Below the pieces are notes generated by a model. That model was not told the DNA's origin, ran no database searches, and saw only the letters and a list, made by a program, of their open reading frames with translations. A stretch of DNA of 39,819 nt. It comes from an uncultured Candidatus Actinomarina sp. Lineage in GTDB: Bacteria; Actinomycetota; Acidimicrobiia; Actinomarinales; Actinomarinaceae. The position numbers were made by a program, and so were the translations under genes. The stretch spans positions 1 to 39,819 of the forward strand of contig CACDQN010000001.1 of NCBI GenBank assembly GCA_902555055.1, given 5' to 3'. Shown in pieces: positions 7,217 through 15,817 of this stretch (position 1 is its first letter; each line of letters starts with the position of its first letter).

Positions 7217-8479
7217 TTACTTTAACTTATTTTCTATACTGGCTACTCTTTCAGCAATTGGAGGGTGTGAATAGTAGTAAGAGCTATATAAAGAGTCGGG
7301 GGTTAAATTAGAAGCATTGTCTTTGCTCAACTTCAATAAACCAGAAATCATATACTCTCCATTGGTGTATTGAAATGAAAAATCATCAGCTTCAAATTCT
7401 CGTTTTCTAGACAGTGCTGAGGTGAACGGTCTAGTAAAGAACGTATAAGAACCAGCAACTAAGTAGAAAAGTAAAAACTTGGAATATATAGTTAAAGATT
7501 CTAAACCGTGGTCAAGGAAGAAATTATCACTTTTAAGTACTTCACTTAATATGTAAAAACCAATAAAACCAAATACTAGTGAACTAATAAGCGTTTTCCT
7601 TATGTGCCCTAACTTATAGTGTCCTAATTCATGACCAAGAATTGCCTCCATTTCATCTGGAGTAATCGTTTTTAACAGTGTATCAAAAAACACGATTCTC
7701 TTGTTTTTTCCAAATCCAGTGAAAAAAGCATTTCCGTGAGTGCTTCGTAAACTTGCATTCATGACGAATAAACCTTTTGATTTAAAATCAACTTTTTTCA
7801 ATAATTTTTCTATAGGTTTTTTAAACTCTTCATTATCAAGTGGCTCAAATTTATTGAACAGTGGCATTATTAAAACTGGATATAAGAAGAAAATAACCGC
7901 TTGAAGGGTAAAGACAGCTCCAAATGCGTAGATCCACCAGTTATCTCCTAAATTTACGACTATATAAATTACAGTTGCGTAAATAACTGATGAGATAGCT
8001 GCAGAAATTAACAAACTTTTAAACATGTCTGTTACAAATGTTTTTGTTGTTGTTTTGTTGAAGCCGTGTCTTTCCTCTATAACGAATGTTGAGTATATAG
8101 ATATTGGAAGTGAAATCACTTGCTCAACTACCAACAATAAAAGTCCTAGTAAAACTGCTCCGAGAACCTCTGATGAAGTTGTAGAGACCACTATTTCACT
8201 GAGAAAATTAAACAATCCCCCTAAAGTAAAAATTATCAACACAACAGTACCAAAGAGAGCTGTAAAGATTTGAAATCTAATTCGATCAATATTGTAATCT
8301 ATTGATTTCTTGTACTCTTCCTCAGTAACTTCACTTACAAACCTTTCAGGAATAGCGTTTTTGTTTAATTCAATAGATTTAAGGTTTCTGATTTTCAAAT
8401 ATGTCTCAAGCAAAAACTTAATAGCTATTAGAGATATGAAAATAGTTGTGAAGTTTGTAGAAGATAAAAATTCTTGCAT
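7217..8479 (-). CDS. Ste24-type M48 membrane metallopeptidase
   Basis: A 420-aa integral membrane zinc protease. The catalytic motif HELGH is at 283-287 with the third ligand in KREFEADDF (about 361-363). The Ste24 fingerprints FNKFEPL (about 208-214) and STHGNAFFTGFG (about 247-257) are present. Several helices precede and follow the catalytic domain. In eukaryotes Ste24 processes prenylated CAAX proteins; bacterial members are thought to act in membrane-protein quality control, and the substrate here is unknown. It starts 27 bp upstream of the end of the prenyltransferase gene's direction-mates, and no promoter was identified. Confidence 0.9.
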   Translation of the reverse strand: MQEFLSSTNFTTIFISLIAIKFLLETYLKIRNLKSIELNKNAIPERFVSEVTEEEYKKSIDYNIDRIRFQIFTALFGTVVLIIFTLGGLFNFLSEIVVSTTSSEVLGAVLLGLLLLVVEQVISLPISIYSTFVIEERHGFNKTTTKTFVTDMFKSLLISAAISSVIYATVIYIVVNLGDNWWIYAFGAVFTLQAVIFFLYPVLIMPLFNKFEPLDNEEFKKPIEKLLKKVDFKSKGLFVMNASLRSTHGNAFFTGFGKNKRIVFFDTLLKTITPDEMEAILGHELGHYKLGHIRKTLISSLVFGFIGFYILSEVLKSDNFFLDHGLESLTIYSKFLLFYLVAGSYTFFTRPFTSALSRKREFEADDFSFQYTNGEYMISGLLKLSKDNASNLTPDSLYSSYYYSHPPIAERVASIENKLK

Positions 8480-8506
8480 AGTTGAATTAGTTTAACATAA
8501 ATAATT

Positions 8507-9277
8507 TTATTGACCGAAGCGACGTTCTCTTTGGGAGTATTCTCTCAGGCAACGAAGAAAATCTATTTTTCTAAATTCTGGCCAGTAAACATCTTGAAAA
8601 ATCACCTCAGAGTAAGCACTTTGCCATAATAAAAACCCTGACAACCTTGACTCTCCACTTGTTCTAATAATTAAATCAATATCTGGAGTTTCAGGAGAGT
8701 ATAAATGTTTTCGTAATTGTTCATCTGTTACGTTCTCAATTAATTCATCAAAATCATTGTGATCTTTTCTATTTTGATCAATCAATCCCTTAATGGCATC
8801 TAGAATTTCTTGTCGACCTCCATAACCCAAAGCAATTGTTAAAGTTTTTTGTCCTCCACCCCTAACTTCTTTGAGCTGTTTAATAGTTTCTTGTAAAAAA
8901 TCCGGTAAAAGGTCTGTGGATCCAATAAATTCAATTTTAAAGTTATCAACTACATCATCAATTAACAACTCTTCAAAGAGTTCATTGAGCACTTGAAAAT
9001 ATGGTTCAAGTTCTTCTGCTGGTCTAGATAAGTTTTCTCTTGATAAAAGCCAACTTGTGATGTAATTAATCCCTACTTCATCACACCATCCAATACACTC
9101 TTTAAGTCTTGTCATGCCGATTTTATATGAAACTTTAAAACTAAGTAATCCTTCTTTCCTTGCGTACCTTCTATGACCATCATGAATTAATCCGATGTGT
9201 TTAGGTAAGCTTTCGCTAAATAATTTATTACGTAAACGATTTTCATAAATTGAGTAAATTAATCTTGGAGAGGACAT
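8507..9277 (-). CDS. cis-Prenyltransferase (UppS family, Rv1086-like short-chain type)
   Basis: A 256-aa Z-isoprenyl diphosphate synthase. The family landmarks are LPKHIGLIHDGHRRYA (25-39), LSREN, ALGYGGRQEI, PDIDLIIRTSGESRLSGF and LLWQSAYSEVIF. These enzymes condense isopentenyl diphosphate onto allylic primers to make lipid carriers for cell-wall synthesis. The N-terminus PRLIYSIYENRLR and the C-terminus DFLRCLREYSQRERRFG resemble M. tuberculosis Rv1086 (Z,E-farnesyl diphosphate synthase) more than the long-chain enzyme. An oddity is that the usual DGN(G/R)RW motif reads D33-G-H-R-R-Y. It follows the peptidase gene by 3 bp and is probably co-transcribed with it. Confidence 0.88.
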   Translation of the reverse strand: MSSPRLIYSIYENRLRNKLFSESLPKHIGLIHDGHRRYARKEGLLSFKVSYKIGMTRLKECIGWCDEVGINYITSWLLSRENLSRPAEELEPYFQVLNELFEELLIDDVVDNFKIEFIGSTDLLPDFLQETIKQLKEVRGGGQKTLTIALGYGGRQEILDAIKGLIDQNRKDHNDFDELIENVTDEQLRKHLYSPETPDIDLIIRTSGESRLSGFLLWQSAYSEVIFQDVYWPEFRKIDFLRCLREYSQRERRFGQ

Positions 9278-9280
9278 TTT

Positions 9281-10702
9281 TTAAGCTGTAGCTGCTTCTA
9301 TTTCTTCAATTGTTTTTGGAGCATTTTTTGTGAGGTTCATCGGTCCATTGTTTGTACAAACTATATCATCTTCAATTCTCACACCGATACCCAAGAGGTC
9401 TTTAGGGATCTCATGTTTTACGGTTTTAGCATTCATCATTTCTTCTTTTTCTAGTTTTGTAGCTTTCTCCATCCCCATAATTTTTCTACGTTCTCTAATT
9501 TCATTTGGATCTCGTTCAAGTAAAGGAAATTCTATAACGGGCTTTGTTGGTCTTACGTAGATTCCTGGCTCTATAGTTGTAACCATTCCATGCTCAAATG
9601 CTCTTGGTTGTCCATTCACTTCGTTACTTCCAGCATCATGAACATCAAGGCCTAGCCAGTGCCCTGTACCATGCATAAAGAATTCGAAAAAATGCATCAT
9701 TGAGATTGTTTCTTCTACGCCAAGTGGAACTAGTTTTAAATTAACCAATGATTCAGATAAAGTTTTTATAGTTTGTTGGTGTACTTCTTTCATGGAGTTG
9801 CCCACAACTACTCCTTCTACACCCTCATTTTGCACCCTTAACACTTCTTCATATACATCTTTTTGAGGTGATGTAAATTTTCCTGATATAGGAAAAGTAC
9901 GGGTTACATCAGAGGAGTACATTCCATACTCTGCTGCTGCATCAATTAGAAGTAGGTTTCCATCATCAAGTTGATCTCTATTTGTTGAGTAATGAAGTAT
10001 GCAGGCATTATGACCTCCGGCAACTATTGAGGGGTAGCCTAGTCTTTCTGCACCTCTGTCATAAAATATCTTTTCCATCTCTGCTCCAACTTGATACTCA
10101 TACATTCCAGTATTTGTAGTTTTCATTGCATGAATATGACCTTCGACGGTTATATCACAAGCTTTTGTTAGTAGCTCAATCTCTCCATCACTTTTAATTA
10201 ATCTAAGCTCTGAAACTAATGGTTGCAATGAGTGTAGTGTCGCGTTGCTAAAGTCAGCACCTCTTTGATCATAGGGGACTGCATGGGTAAGAATTTTCTT
10301 ATCATGTTTTTCAAAGTTGTTTGAAGAGTAGTCACAATAAATATCATTAAACCCTCTAAGCAAGTTAGGAAGTATTTTTTCGTAGTCTTGAAATGAATAA
10401 GCTTTTGAAGCGTCGTATTCATCAACTGCGCCAGATTGTCCTAAACGCTTTCCCTCCCATGTCTCCATTTCCTCATTTCTATCTTGAACAAACAAATGCA
10501 ACTCCGGCTTTGAGTCTTTAATGAGAATTACAGCGTGTGCATCTGGCTCTGGCCATTCTGTTAAATAGTAAAAATTTGAATCTTGACGAAATGGATACCA
10601 TGTATCATTGTTTCTATAAACTATTGACCCACTGTGGAGTAAGACAGCACCATTCTTTATTTTATCGGCTAAGCGTTGTCTGGAATTAATTGAATTATTC
10701 AT
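9281..10702 (-). CDS. pepP: Xaa-Pro aminopeptidase (M24B)
   Basis: A 473-aa creatinase-fold aminopeptidase that removes N-terminal residues preceding proline. The N-terminal AMP_N-type domain includes FRQDSNFYYLTEW. The C-terminal pita-bread domain carries the dinuclear metal ligands in LLIDAAAEYGMYSSDVTRTF (two Asp), HGTGHWLGLDVHD (His), TIEPGIY (Glu) and GVRIEDDIV (Glu). The length is normal for PepP-type enzymes. It is followed 3 bp later by the cis-prenyltransferase gene. A short inverted repeat (10707-10722) lies just upstream of the ATG. Confidence 0.92.
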   Translation of the reverse strand: MNNSINSRQRLADKIKNGAVLLHSGSIVYRNNDTWYPFRQDSNFYYLTEWPEPDAHAVILIKDSKPELHLFVQDRNEEMETWEGKRLGQSGAVDEYDASKAYSFQDYEKILPNLLRGFNDIYCDYSSNNFEKHDKKILTHAVPYDQRGADFSNATLHSLQPLVSELRLIKSDGEIELLTKACDITVEGHIHAMKTTNTGMYEYQVGAEMEKIFYDRGAERLGYPSIVAGGHNACILHYSTNRDQLDDGNLLLIDAAAEYGMYSSDVTRTFPISGKFTSPQKDVYEEVLRVQNEGVEGVVVGNSMKEVHQQTIKTLSESLVNLKLVPLGVEETISMMHFFEFFMHGTGHWLGLDVHDAGSNEVNGQPRAFEHGMVTTIEPGIYVRPTKPVIEFPLLERDPNEIRERRKIMGMEKATKLEKEEMMNAKTVKHEIPKDLLGIGVRIEDDIVCTNNGPMNLTKNAPKTIEEIEAATA

Positions 10703-10747
10703 GTACAGATTAAGAATAATCTAGAGTTTATAGAAAATGCTAGTGTT

Positions 10748-11554
10748 TTATACAGAATTAAGAAATTTTTCTAAAACTTTAACCCATGTGTGCTCATTAT
10801 GTTCTCCACCAGATATCTCTAAAAAATTAGTTTTAATGTTTTGTGCTTGAATTGCTTTATTAACTTCACGAACTCCGGAAAGATAGAAACTATCGTTATT
10901 TGAAAAATCAAGATTCCATTCGGAAGGAAATATATTGCTTACGCTATCGCCAAAAACTCCACCCTCATTGGTACCAACAGAAAGGTTGCAAAATAAATTT
11001 TTATTTAAATTGTTTAAATCATTTATAAAATCAGGAAAACCAAACCAGAATGCGGGGGAAAAAGAAAAGACATTGTCAAAATAGGGAAACAAAATTGAGG
11101 TTTTTAATGACATCAAGCCTCCCATAGATGCTCCCATCACGATCTTTTTGACGGAATTAATGTCAACATCGTAATCAGAAAGTATCGAAGGTAGGTAAAT
11201 GTTTATCAATGAGTTTAAATGTTCTACAGCATGATTTATATTTTGCGTTCTTGGATATGGGTTGTATTGCTTTTTTCTACTTTTATTTGAAGTTACTCCA
11301 ACAACAAAATATCCATTCTGAGTCTGGTTTTCAATATTGCCTAAGACTTCTTCAAAATTAAAAGAGTACCCATAGGCACTTTTAGAGTTCAAAAATAAAT
11401 TTTCAGCATCAAATGAAAGAATTAGGTGAGTTATTCTTTTGAATTTGGGGTACCTTACAATAAGTTTATTCGTGTCTTCTAGGTTTATATCAACAACCGG
11501 TTGGCTTACGTGTATATTCTCGAAAGATTTTGAATAGTTGGAAAATATGAGCAT
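10748..11554 (-). CDS. Alpha/beta-hydrolase, esterase D / enterochelin-esterase-like
   Basis: A 268-aa putative serine esterase of the PF00756 type. The nucleophile elbow GASMGG puts the catalytic Ser at 143. A His-rich end, SGGEHNEHTW, near residue 250 fits the catalytic His. FVVGVTSN and the NYxxYP-like segment (QYNPYPRT) also match the family. There is no signal peptide, so it is likely cytoplasmic; the substrate is unknown. Its ATG is 3 bp after the argR stop, so the two are co-transcribed. Arginine control of an esterase would be unusual and may be just an operon by convenience. Confidence 0.75.
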   Translation of the reverse strand: MLIFSNYSKSFENIHVSQPVVDINLEDTNKLIVRYPKFKRITHLILSFDAENLFLNSKSAYGYSFNFEEVLGNIENQTQNGYFVVGVTSNKSRKKQYNPYPRTQNINHAVEHLNSLINIYLPSILSDYDVDINSVKKIVMGASMGGLMSLKTSILFPYFDNVFSFSPAFWFGFPDFINDLNNLNKNLFCNLSVGTNEGGVFGDSVSNIFPSEWNLDFSNNDSFYLSGVREVNKAIQAQNIKTNFLEISGGEHNEHTWVKVLEKFLNSV

Positions 11555-11557
11555 TGT

Positions 11558-12019
11558 TTACTGAAGATTATTATCAATAATTTCAGCAACTTCTTTTGCT
11601 TTGTTTTCGTTTGGAGTAATTATCAGAACTATATTATCGCCTGCAAGTGAAGCTATCACATCTTCTATATATAGGTTGTCTATTGACTCAGCGATAACCT
11701 GTGCGGCAGCAGTTGTTGTCTTGACAATAACCTGATTGGAAACTGCTTCAACACTAACTACAAAGTCTTGTAAAGCTTTTTTAGCAATCTTAAATTGAGC
11801 ACTGTTATCTTGATTTTTTGGTAGGAGGTAAACAAGCCTTCCGTTACTGAGTCTCTTTTTTACAGCACCTAGTTCACTCAAGTCTCTTGACAGTGTAGCT
11901 TGTGTAATTACTATTTCATTTTTTTTCAACATGCCTTTTAATTGGTTCTGAGATGAGACTTTTCCCGTATCAATAAAGTCGGCTATTAGTTTTTGTCTTT
12001 GAATTGTTGCTTTAGTCAT
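11558..12019 (-). CDS. argR: Arginine repressor ArgR
   Basis: A 153-aa ArgR/AhrC repressor. The N-terminal winged helix contains VITQATLSRDLSELGAVK, the family's DNA-reading segment. The C-terminal hexamerisation/arginine-binding domain contains SLAGDNIVLIITP, where family members usually have GDD; the second Asp is Asn here. The frame opens at a TTG at 12055, but ATG 12019 gives the normal start MTKATIQRQKLIADF. A perfect 12-bp inverted repeat occupies 12023-12052 directly in front of this ATG and would be a natural autoregulatory site. No arginine biosynthetic gene is in the window, so the targets lie elsewhere. Confidence 0.9.
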   Translation of the reverse strand: MTKATIQRQKLIADFIDTGKVSSQNQLKGMLKKNEIVITQATLSRDLSELGAVKKRLSNGRLVYLLPKNQDNSAQFKIAKKALQDFVVSVEAVSNQVIVKTTTAAAQVIAESIDNLYIEDVIASLAGDNIVLIITPNENKAKEVAEIIDNNLQ

Positions 12020-12022
12020 ATT

Positions 12023-12052
12023 TATAAATATACATTTTTTTGTATATTTATA
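12023..12052. promoter_or_regulatory. Perfect 12-bp inverted repeat at the argR start (candidate ARG operator)
   Basis: The arms TATAAATATACA and TGTATATTTATA are exact reverse complements separated by six T. The element starts three bases upstream of the argR ATG and fills the cca-argR gap. AT-rich palindromes of this size are typical ArgR targets. It could also fold in the mRNA, and no U tract follows, so a terminator is unlikely. Confidence 0.6.
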
Positions 12053-12055
12053 CAA

Positions 12056-13429
12056 TCATAAATTTTTATAAATCTCTTTTGCAAGGTTTACTGCTTCTTC
12101 TTTACTAACCTCACCATCGTTAATTCTTTGTTCATACAAAGCTTTCATTATTATTCCCACTTTTGGACCTGGTTCAATATTAAAAATTTCCATAATTTCA
12201 TTTCCTGTTATTGGAGGTCTCATCTTTGACATTTCTTCTTTTTCTAGAACCTCGCTAATTCTTCTTTCCATTTCATCTAAATTATCATAAATCTCTTTTG
12301 CTTTGTTTTTATTCTTTGTGGTTACATCAGCTCTAACAAGATTGTTTAATTCTTTAAGAACATTTCCGGAATCAACTATATATCTTCTTACTGCCGAGTC
12401 TGTCCATCCCATTTTGAACGTGTGAGGCCTTAGGTGCAGTTCAACTAATAACGCTACATCTTTTATTGTTTTTTTATCATATTTTAAATCTTTTAAAATT
12501 CTCTTAGTCATTTTTGCTCCAACAACTTCATGGTGTCTGAAGTGTACTTTGCCATTTTCAATGCCCCTGGTTTTTGGTTTGGCAATATCGTGGAATAAAG
12601 CTCCTAGACGAGAAACTAGGTTAGGAGAAACTCCATCAACAACAGTTAGTGTGTGTTCGTAAACATCTTTATGGTGGTGTTTAGGATCAATCTCCATTTT
12701 AAGTTCATCTATTTCTGGTATTGTAAATGTACTTAACCCACTTTCTACAAACACCCTTATGCCATTTGATGGGTTTTTTCCTGTAAGAAGTTTTGAAAAT
12801 TCATCTCTAATTCTTTCCTTTGAAACAATCTTTATCCTCTCAACATTTTCCCTCATTGCATTATATGTTTCATCATCAGGAGCAAAGCCATGCGAACTAA
12901 CAAACCGACACAATCTCAACATACGTAATGGGTCGTCAGAAAAGGATATAACTGGATTGTCGGGTGTTGTTATCGTTCCGTTTGAGAGATCTTTTATACC
13001 TCCGTGGGGGTCAACTATTGTGTTGTCTGTAAGTGAAAAAGCAATAGCATTAATAGTGAAGTCTCTTCTAGATAGGTCTAAGGCTAGGTCAGAAACTGAT
13101 TCAATAGATGGATTTCTTGACGCTTTTTCATAAGTATCTTCTCTATAGGTAGTAATGTGTAATGAATTATTTTCTATTTGGAGTTCGATAGTTCCAAATG
13201 CTTTTCCTACTTCTGTAGTTTTATAACCACTGCTATTCAATAATTTTATAGATTCATCTGGGGAAGCATTAGTCGTAAAATCAAAATCTGAAGTTGGAAT
13301 CCCTAAAATCCCATCCCTTACTGCTCCTCCTACTAAATAAAATTCAAAATCATTTGAAGAATAAATATCAGAGATAGTTTTTAAATATTGATTATTATTT
13401 ATCAACTCTAATAATGTTCTTGGTACCAT
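12056..13429 (-). CDS. cca: CCA tRNA nucleotidyltransferase with HD domain
   Basis: A 457-aa enzyme that builds or repairs the 3' CCA of tRNA. The N-terminal nucleotidyltransferase domain has GGAVRDGILG and the metal-binding DFDF; RRDFTINAIAF and the RNA-binding neck follow. An HD domain has LFHDIAKPKT, plus His in KHHHKDVYEHT. It corresponds to M. tuberculosis pcnA (Rv3907c), which sits in the same place relative to a Nudix gene and the origin cluster. It is divergent from the Nudix gene with only 36 bp between the start codons. Confidence 0.93.
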   Translation of the reverse strand: MVPRTLLELINNNQYLKTISDIYSSNDFEFYLVGGAVRDGILGIPTSDFDFTTNASPDESIKLLNSSGYKTTEVGKAFGTIELQIENNSLHITTYREDTYEKASRNPSIESVSDLALDLSRRDFTINAIAFSLTDNTIVDPHGGIKDLSNGTITTPDNPVISFSDDPLRMLRLCRFVSSHGFAPDDETYNAMRENVERIKIVSKERIRDEFSKLLTGKNPSNGIRVFVESGLSTFTIPEIDELKMEIDPKHHHKDVYEHTLTVVDGVSPNLVSRLGALFHDIAKPKTRGIENGKVHFRHHEVVGAKMTKRILKDLKYDKKTIKDVALLVELHLRPHTFKMGWTDSAVRRYIVDSGNVLKELNNLVRADVTTKNKNKAKEIYDNLDEMERRISEVLEKEEMSKMRPPITGNEIMEIFNIEPGPKVGIIMKALYEQRINDGEVSKEEAVNLAKEIYKNL

Positions 13430-13465
13430 ATTGATAGCTTAGAAGAAGTGGAGAGCAATATAAAT

Positions 13466-13891
13466 ATGAATTTGAAAGTAGACTTTGCAGCTGGAGGAAT
13501 TGTTCTAATTGATGAAAAAATTTTAATTGTTAAAAATAAAAAAGGGGATTCTTCTGGTGATCAAAAAAGTTGGTGGGGCTATCCAAAGGGCCATCTAGAA
13601 GAGGGTGAATCGCCCTCGGTCGCAGCTCTACGTGAAGTATTTGAAGAGACTGGTTTTGTAGTAGAACTAAAAAAGGAAAAACCAATTGCCGAATCACGAT
13701 ATGAAGTTAATTTACGTGGTGAAAGGGTAAATAAGACCGTGTGGTTTTATGAGATGGGTGTTGTAAAACCATTTGAAAATGAACCAGATGATGAAATTCT
13801 AGAAGTTGCTTTAGTTAATTATGAAGATGCTTTAAGTATGTTGACCCATGAAGAAGATAAAAAGATACTCAGTTATGTATTTAACAAATGA
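13466..13891 (+). CDS. Nudix hydrolase (MutT4-position)
   Basis: A 141-aa Nudix protein. The Nudix box GHLEEGESPSVAALREVF followed by EETGF matches Gx5Ex7REUxEExGU exactly. Such enzymes hydrolyse nucleoside diphosphates linked to another moiety. WGYPKGHLEEGE resembles diadenosine polyphosphate hydrolases and MutT-like proteins; the substrate is not predictable. A GTG at 13448 is in frame, but GGAGAG at 13450-13455 serves the ATG at 13466. It is the positional equivalent of mutT4 (Rv3908) next to pcnA. It overlaps the GNAT gene. Confidence 0.88.
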   Translation: MNLKVDFAAGGIVLIDEKILIVKNKKGDSSGDQKSWWGYPKGHLEEGESPSVAALREVFEETGFVVELKKEKPIAESRYEVNLRGERVNKTVWFYEMGVVKPFENEPDDEILEVALVNYEDALSMLTHEEDKKILSYVFNK

Positions 13892-14573
13892 TAAACAACG
13901 ACATCGTCTTTTAATTGGTTCCTATAACACTCGGAAGTGGAATGACTATTCATCCTTAATTTACTTTGAAAAAATATACGGTGGTAAGCCACTATTAAGA
14001 AAAATAAAATCTATTGGTTTAGAAAATAATATAGAATTTCACTCAGCTATGGTTCAAGAAAATATGTCTGGACAATGGTTGTCATCTGGTTGGATAGAGT
14101 CAAGTAGGTTAAATGTTCTTTCGTTTGATTTACGAAAATACAAATATCAAGAAACAGAGAGTTTTCATGTAGAAGATTTTAATCAAAACTCCATAGATGG
14201 TTTACTACCCCTAGACCAACGTATTTTTGATGCGTACTGGCGTAATTCAAAAGCTGGATTTAGTGAAACAATTGAAAGCTGTAATCGTAATTATCTTTTT
14301 AAAAAGTATGTTGATAAAGAGTTGATTGGGTATGCAATTTTAGGATCAACTAGAAGTTTTTCATTTTTACAAAGATTTGGAATATCAAAAGATTATCAAA
14401 ATAGTGGTTATGGATCTTCACTTTTAAACGCTGTAGTAAACTTTGCAAAGAGTAAGAAGTTTGTCAACATTAGGCTTAATACACAGCCCAACAACACTGC
14501 AGCACAAAATCTTTATCTTAAAAAAGGCTTTAAATTAACAAATACTAATTATGTAATTTTTAGTTCAAGCTAG
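13875..14573 (+). CDS. GNAT-family N-acetyltransferase
   Basis: A protein of about 232 aa with a C-terminal GNAT fold. ISKDYQNSGYGSSLLNAV contains the acetyl-CoA loop Q-x-x-G-x-G, followed by NTQPNNTAAQNLYLKKGF, the usual end of the fold. The N-terminal ~100 residues are not recognised. The frame is open from ATG 13848, which would overlap the Nudix gene by 44 bp; ATG 13875 overlaps by 17 bp and gives a cleaner start (MYLTNDKQRH). Neither has a clear ribosome binding site. It occupies the interval that holds Rv3909 and murJ in M. tuberculosis. Confidence 0.75.
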   Translation: MYLTNDKQRHRLLIGSYNTRKWNDYSSLIYFEKIYGGKPLLRKIKSIGLENNIEFHSAMVQENMSGQWLSSGWIESSRLNVLSFDLRKYKYQETESFHVEDFNQNSIDGLLPLDQRIFDAYWRNSKAGFSETIESCNRNYLFKKYVDKELIGYAILGSTRSFSFLQRFGISKDYQNSGYGSSLLNAVVNFAKSKKFVNIRLNTQPNNTAAQNLYLKKGFKLTNTNYVIFSSS

Positions 14574-14622
14574 TTTAATTTAGAACTTCATTAATAATTT
14601 TAGGTCGCTTATTATAAACAAT

Positions 14623-14910
14623 ATGGAACAAGAAGACAGTTTTGTTGAATCGGTTGAAAGTTTAATTGAAACAATTAAAAGACTTATTGTAAAACCAGTA
14701 AAAAGAATAACGGGCTTTGCATCTGTTGGTTTTTTACTTGTGGTTCTTTTGATCTTGGCACTTATTTTTCTATTTATAGGAATCATTAAAATTATGCAAG
14801 GGATTGGTCTGTTGTTGGGAATAAATCCTACTGGCTTTGCTTTTGCCTCAATAGGACTACTCTTCTTAATTATGGCTTTAAGGAACTACTGGAGAAGAAG
14901 CAATGGATGA
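14623..14910 (+). CDS. Small two-helix membrane protein
   Basis: A 95-aa protein with an acidic N-terminus (MEQEDSFVESVESLIET), an amphipathic/basic stretch and two membrane helices at about 35-60 and 66-85. It ends NYWRRSNG. Both termini are probably cytoplasmic. It overlaps the trxB start by 8 bp (ATGGATGA), so translation is coupled. I do not recognise a family. Its position between the Nudix/GNAT pair and trxB suggests it is part of the same transcript. Confidence 0.65.
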   Translation: MEQEDSFVESVESLIETIKRLIVKPVKRITGFASVGFLLVVLLILALIFLFIGIIKIMQGIGLLLGINPTGFAFASIGLLFLIMALRNYWRRSNG

Positions 14911-15817
14911 TGTAGCAATAATTGGTTCAGGACCTGCTGGATATACAGCAGGAATATATGCTGGAAGAGCTAATCTACAACCCATTCTTTTCGAAGGTTT
15001 AGAATCTGGTGGACAACTTATGCTTACTACCGACGTAGAAAACTATCCAGGATTTGTTGATGGAATCATGGGTCCTGAACTCATGCAAGTATTTAAAGGT
15101 CAAGCAGAGAGATTTGGAACAACAATAAAAACAGAAATCATTGACACTATTGAGAATATAGATGGCGGTTTTAAATTAAAAAGTTCTAAAGGAGAGTATG
15201 AGTTTAAAACAGTAATTATTGCCTCTGGTGCATCTGCTAGGTGGTTGGGGGTTGATGGAGAAAAAGAACTTCAAGGATATGGAGTTTCTGCATGTGCTAC
15301 TTGTGACGGCTTCTTTTTCAAAGAGAAAGAAGTGGCTGTTATCGGTGGTGGAGACTCCGCAATGGAAGAGGCTCTATTTCTAACTAAGTTTGCAAATAAA
15401 GTTTACGTCATTCATAGGAGAGATCAATTTAGAGCTAGTCAAATTATGCAAGATAGGGTTTTAAATCATGAAAAAATAGAAGTTGTATGGAATAGTACGG
15501 TTGAAAAGATTAATGGTGAGGGAGCTGTGTCTTCTATTTTGATTAAAGATACAATCAATAGTTCTGAAAAAGAGTTAAATCTTGATGGGGTCTTTGTTGC
15601 AATAGGACACGATCCAAATGTTGGTTTTTTAGATGGTTTTATCGAACTTGATGATAAAGGGTATATTAAAACTGGCTTTACTACAGAAACAAGCACCTCT
15701 GTTCCGGGTGTTTTTGCCGCTGGGGATGTTGCAGATTCAATATACAGACAAGCTATAACTGCAGCTGGAACAGGCTGTCAAGCAGCAATAGATGCTGAGA
15801 GATGGCTTGAACACTAG
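14903..15817 (+). CDS. trxB: Thioredoxin reductase
   Basis: A 304-aa NADPH-dependent flavoprotein disulfide reductase. It has the FAD-binding motif GSGPAGYTAG (8-17), redox-active CATC (Cys131, Cys134) in ACATCDGFFF, the NADPH motif GGGDSAMEEA and HRRDQFRAS, and the C-terminal FAD motif GVFAAGDVAD. The length is normal for low-molecular-weight TrxB. In M. tuberculosis trxB2 is followed by trxC (thioredoxin); here no thioredoxin gene follows, and the CwlM-like gene begins inside the trxB end. Confidence 0.95.
   Translation: MDDVAIIGSGPAGYTAGIYAGRANLQPILFEGLESGGQLMLTTDVENYPGFVDGIMGPELMQVFKGQAERFGTTIKTEIIDTIENIDGGFKLKSSKGEYEFKTVIIASGASARWLGVDGEKELQGYGVSACATCDGFFFKEKEVAVIGGGDSAMEEALFLTKFANKVYVIHRRDQFRASQIMQDRVLNHEKIEVVWNSTVEKINGEGAVSSILIKDTINSSEKELNLDGVFVAIGHDPNVGFLDGFIELDDKGYIKTGFTTETSTSVPGVFAAGDVADSIYRQAITAAGTGCQAAIDAERWLEH

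Noticed and set aside
10707-10722. Inverted repeat AGATTA-AGAA-TAATCT upstream of pepP
   Set aside because: Six-bp A/T arms with a short loop are expected often in such AT-rich DNA; no regulator or partner evidence.
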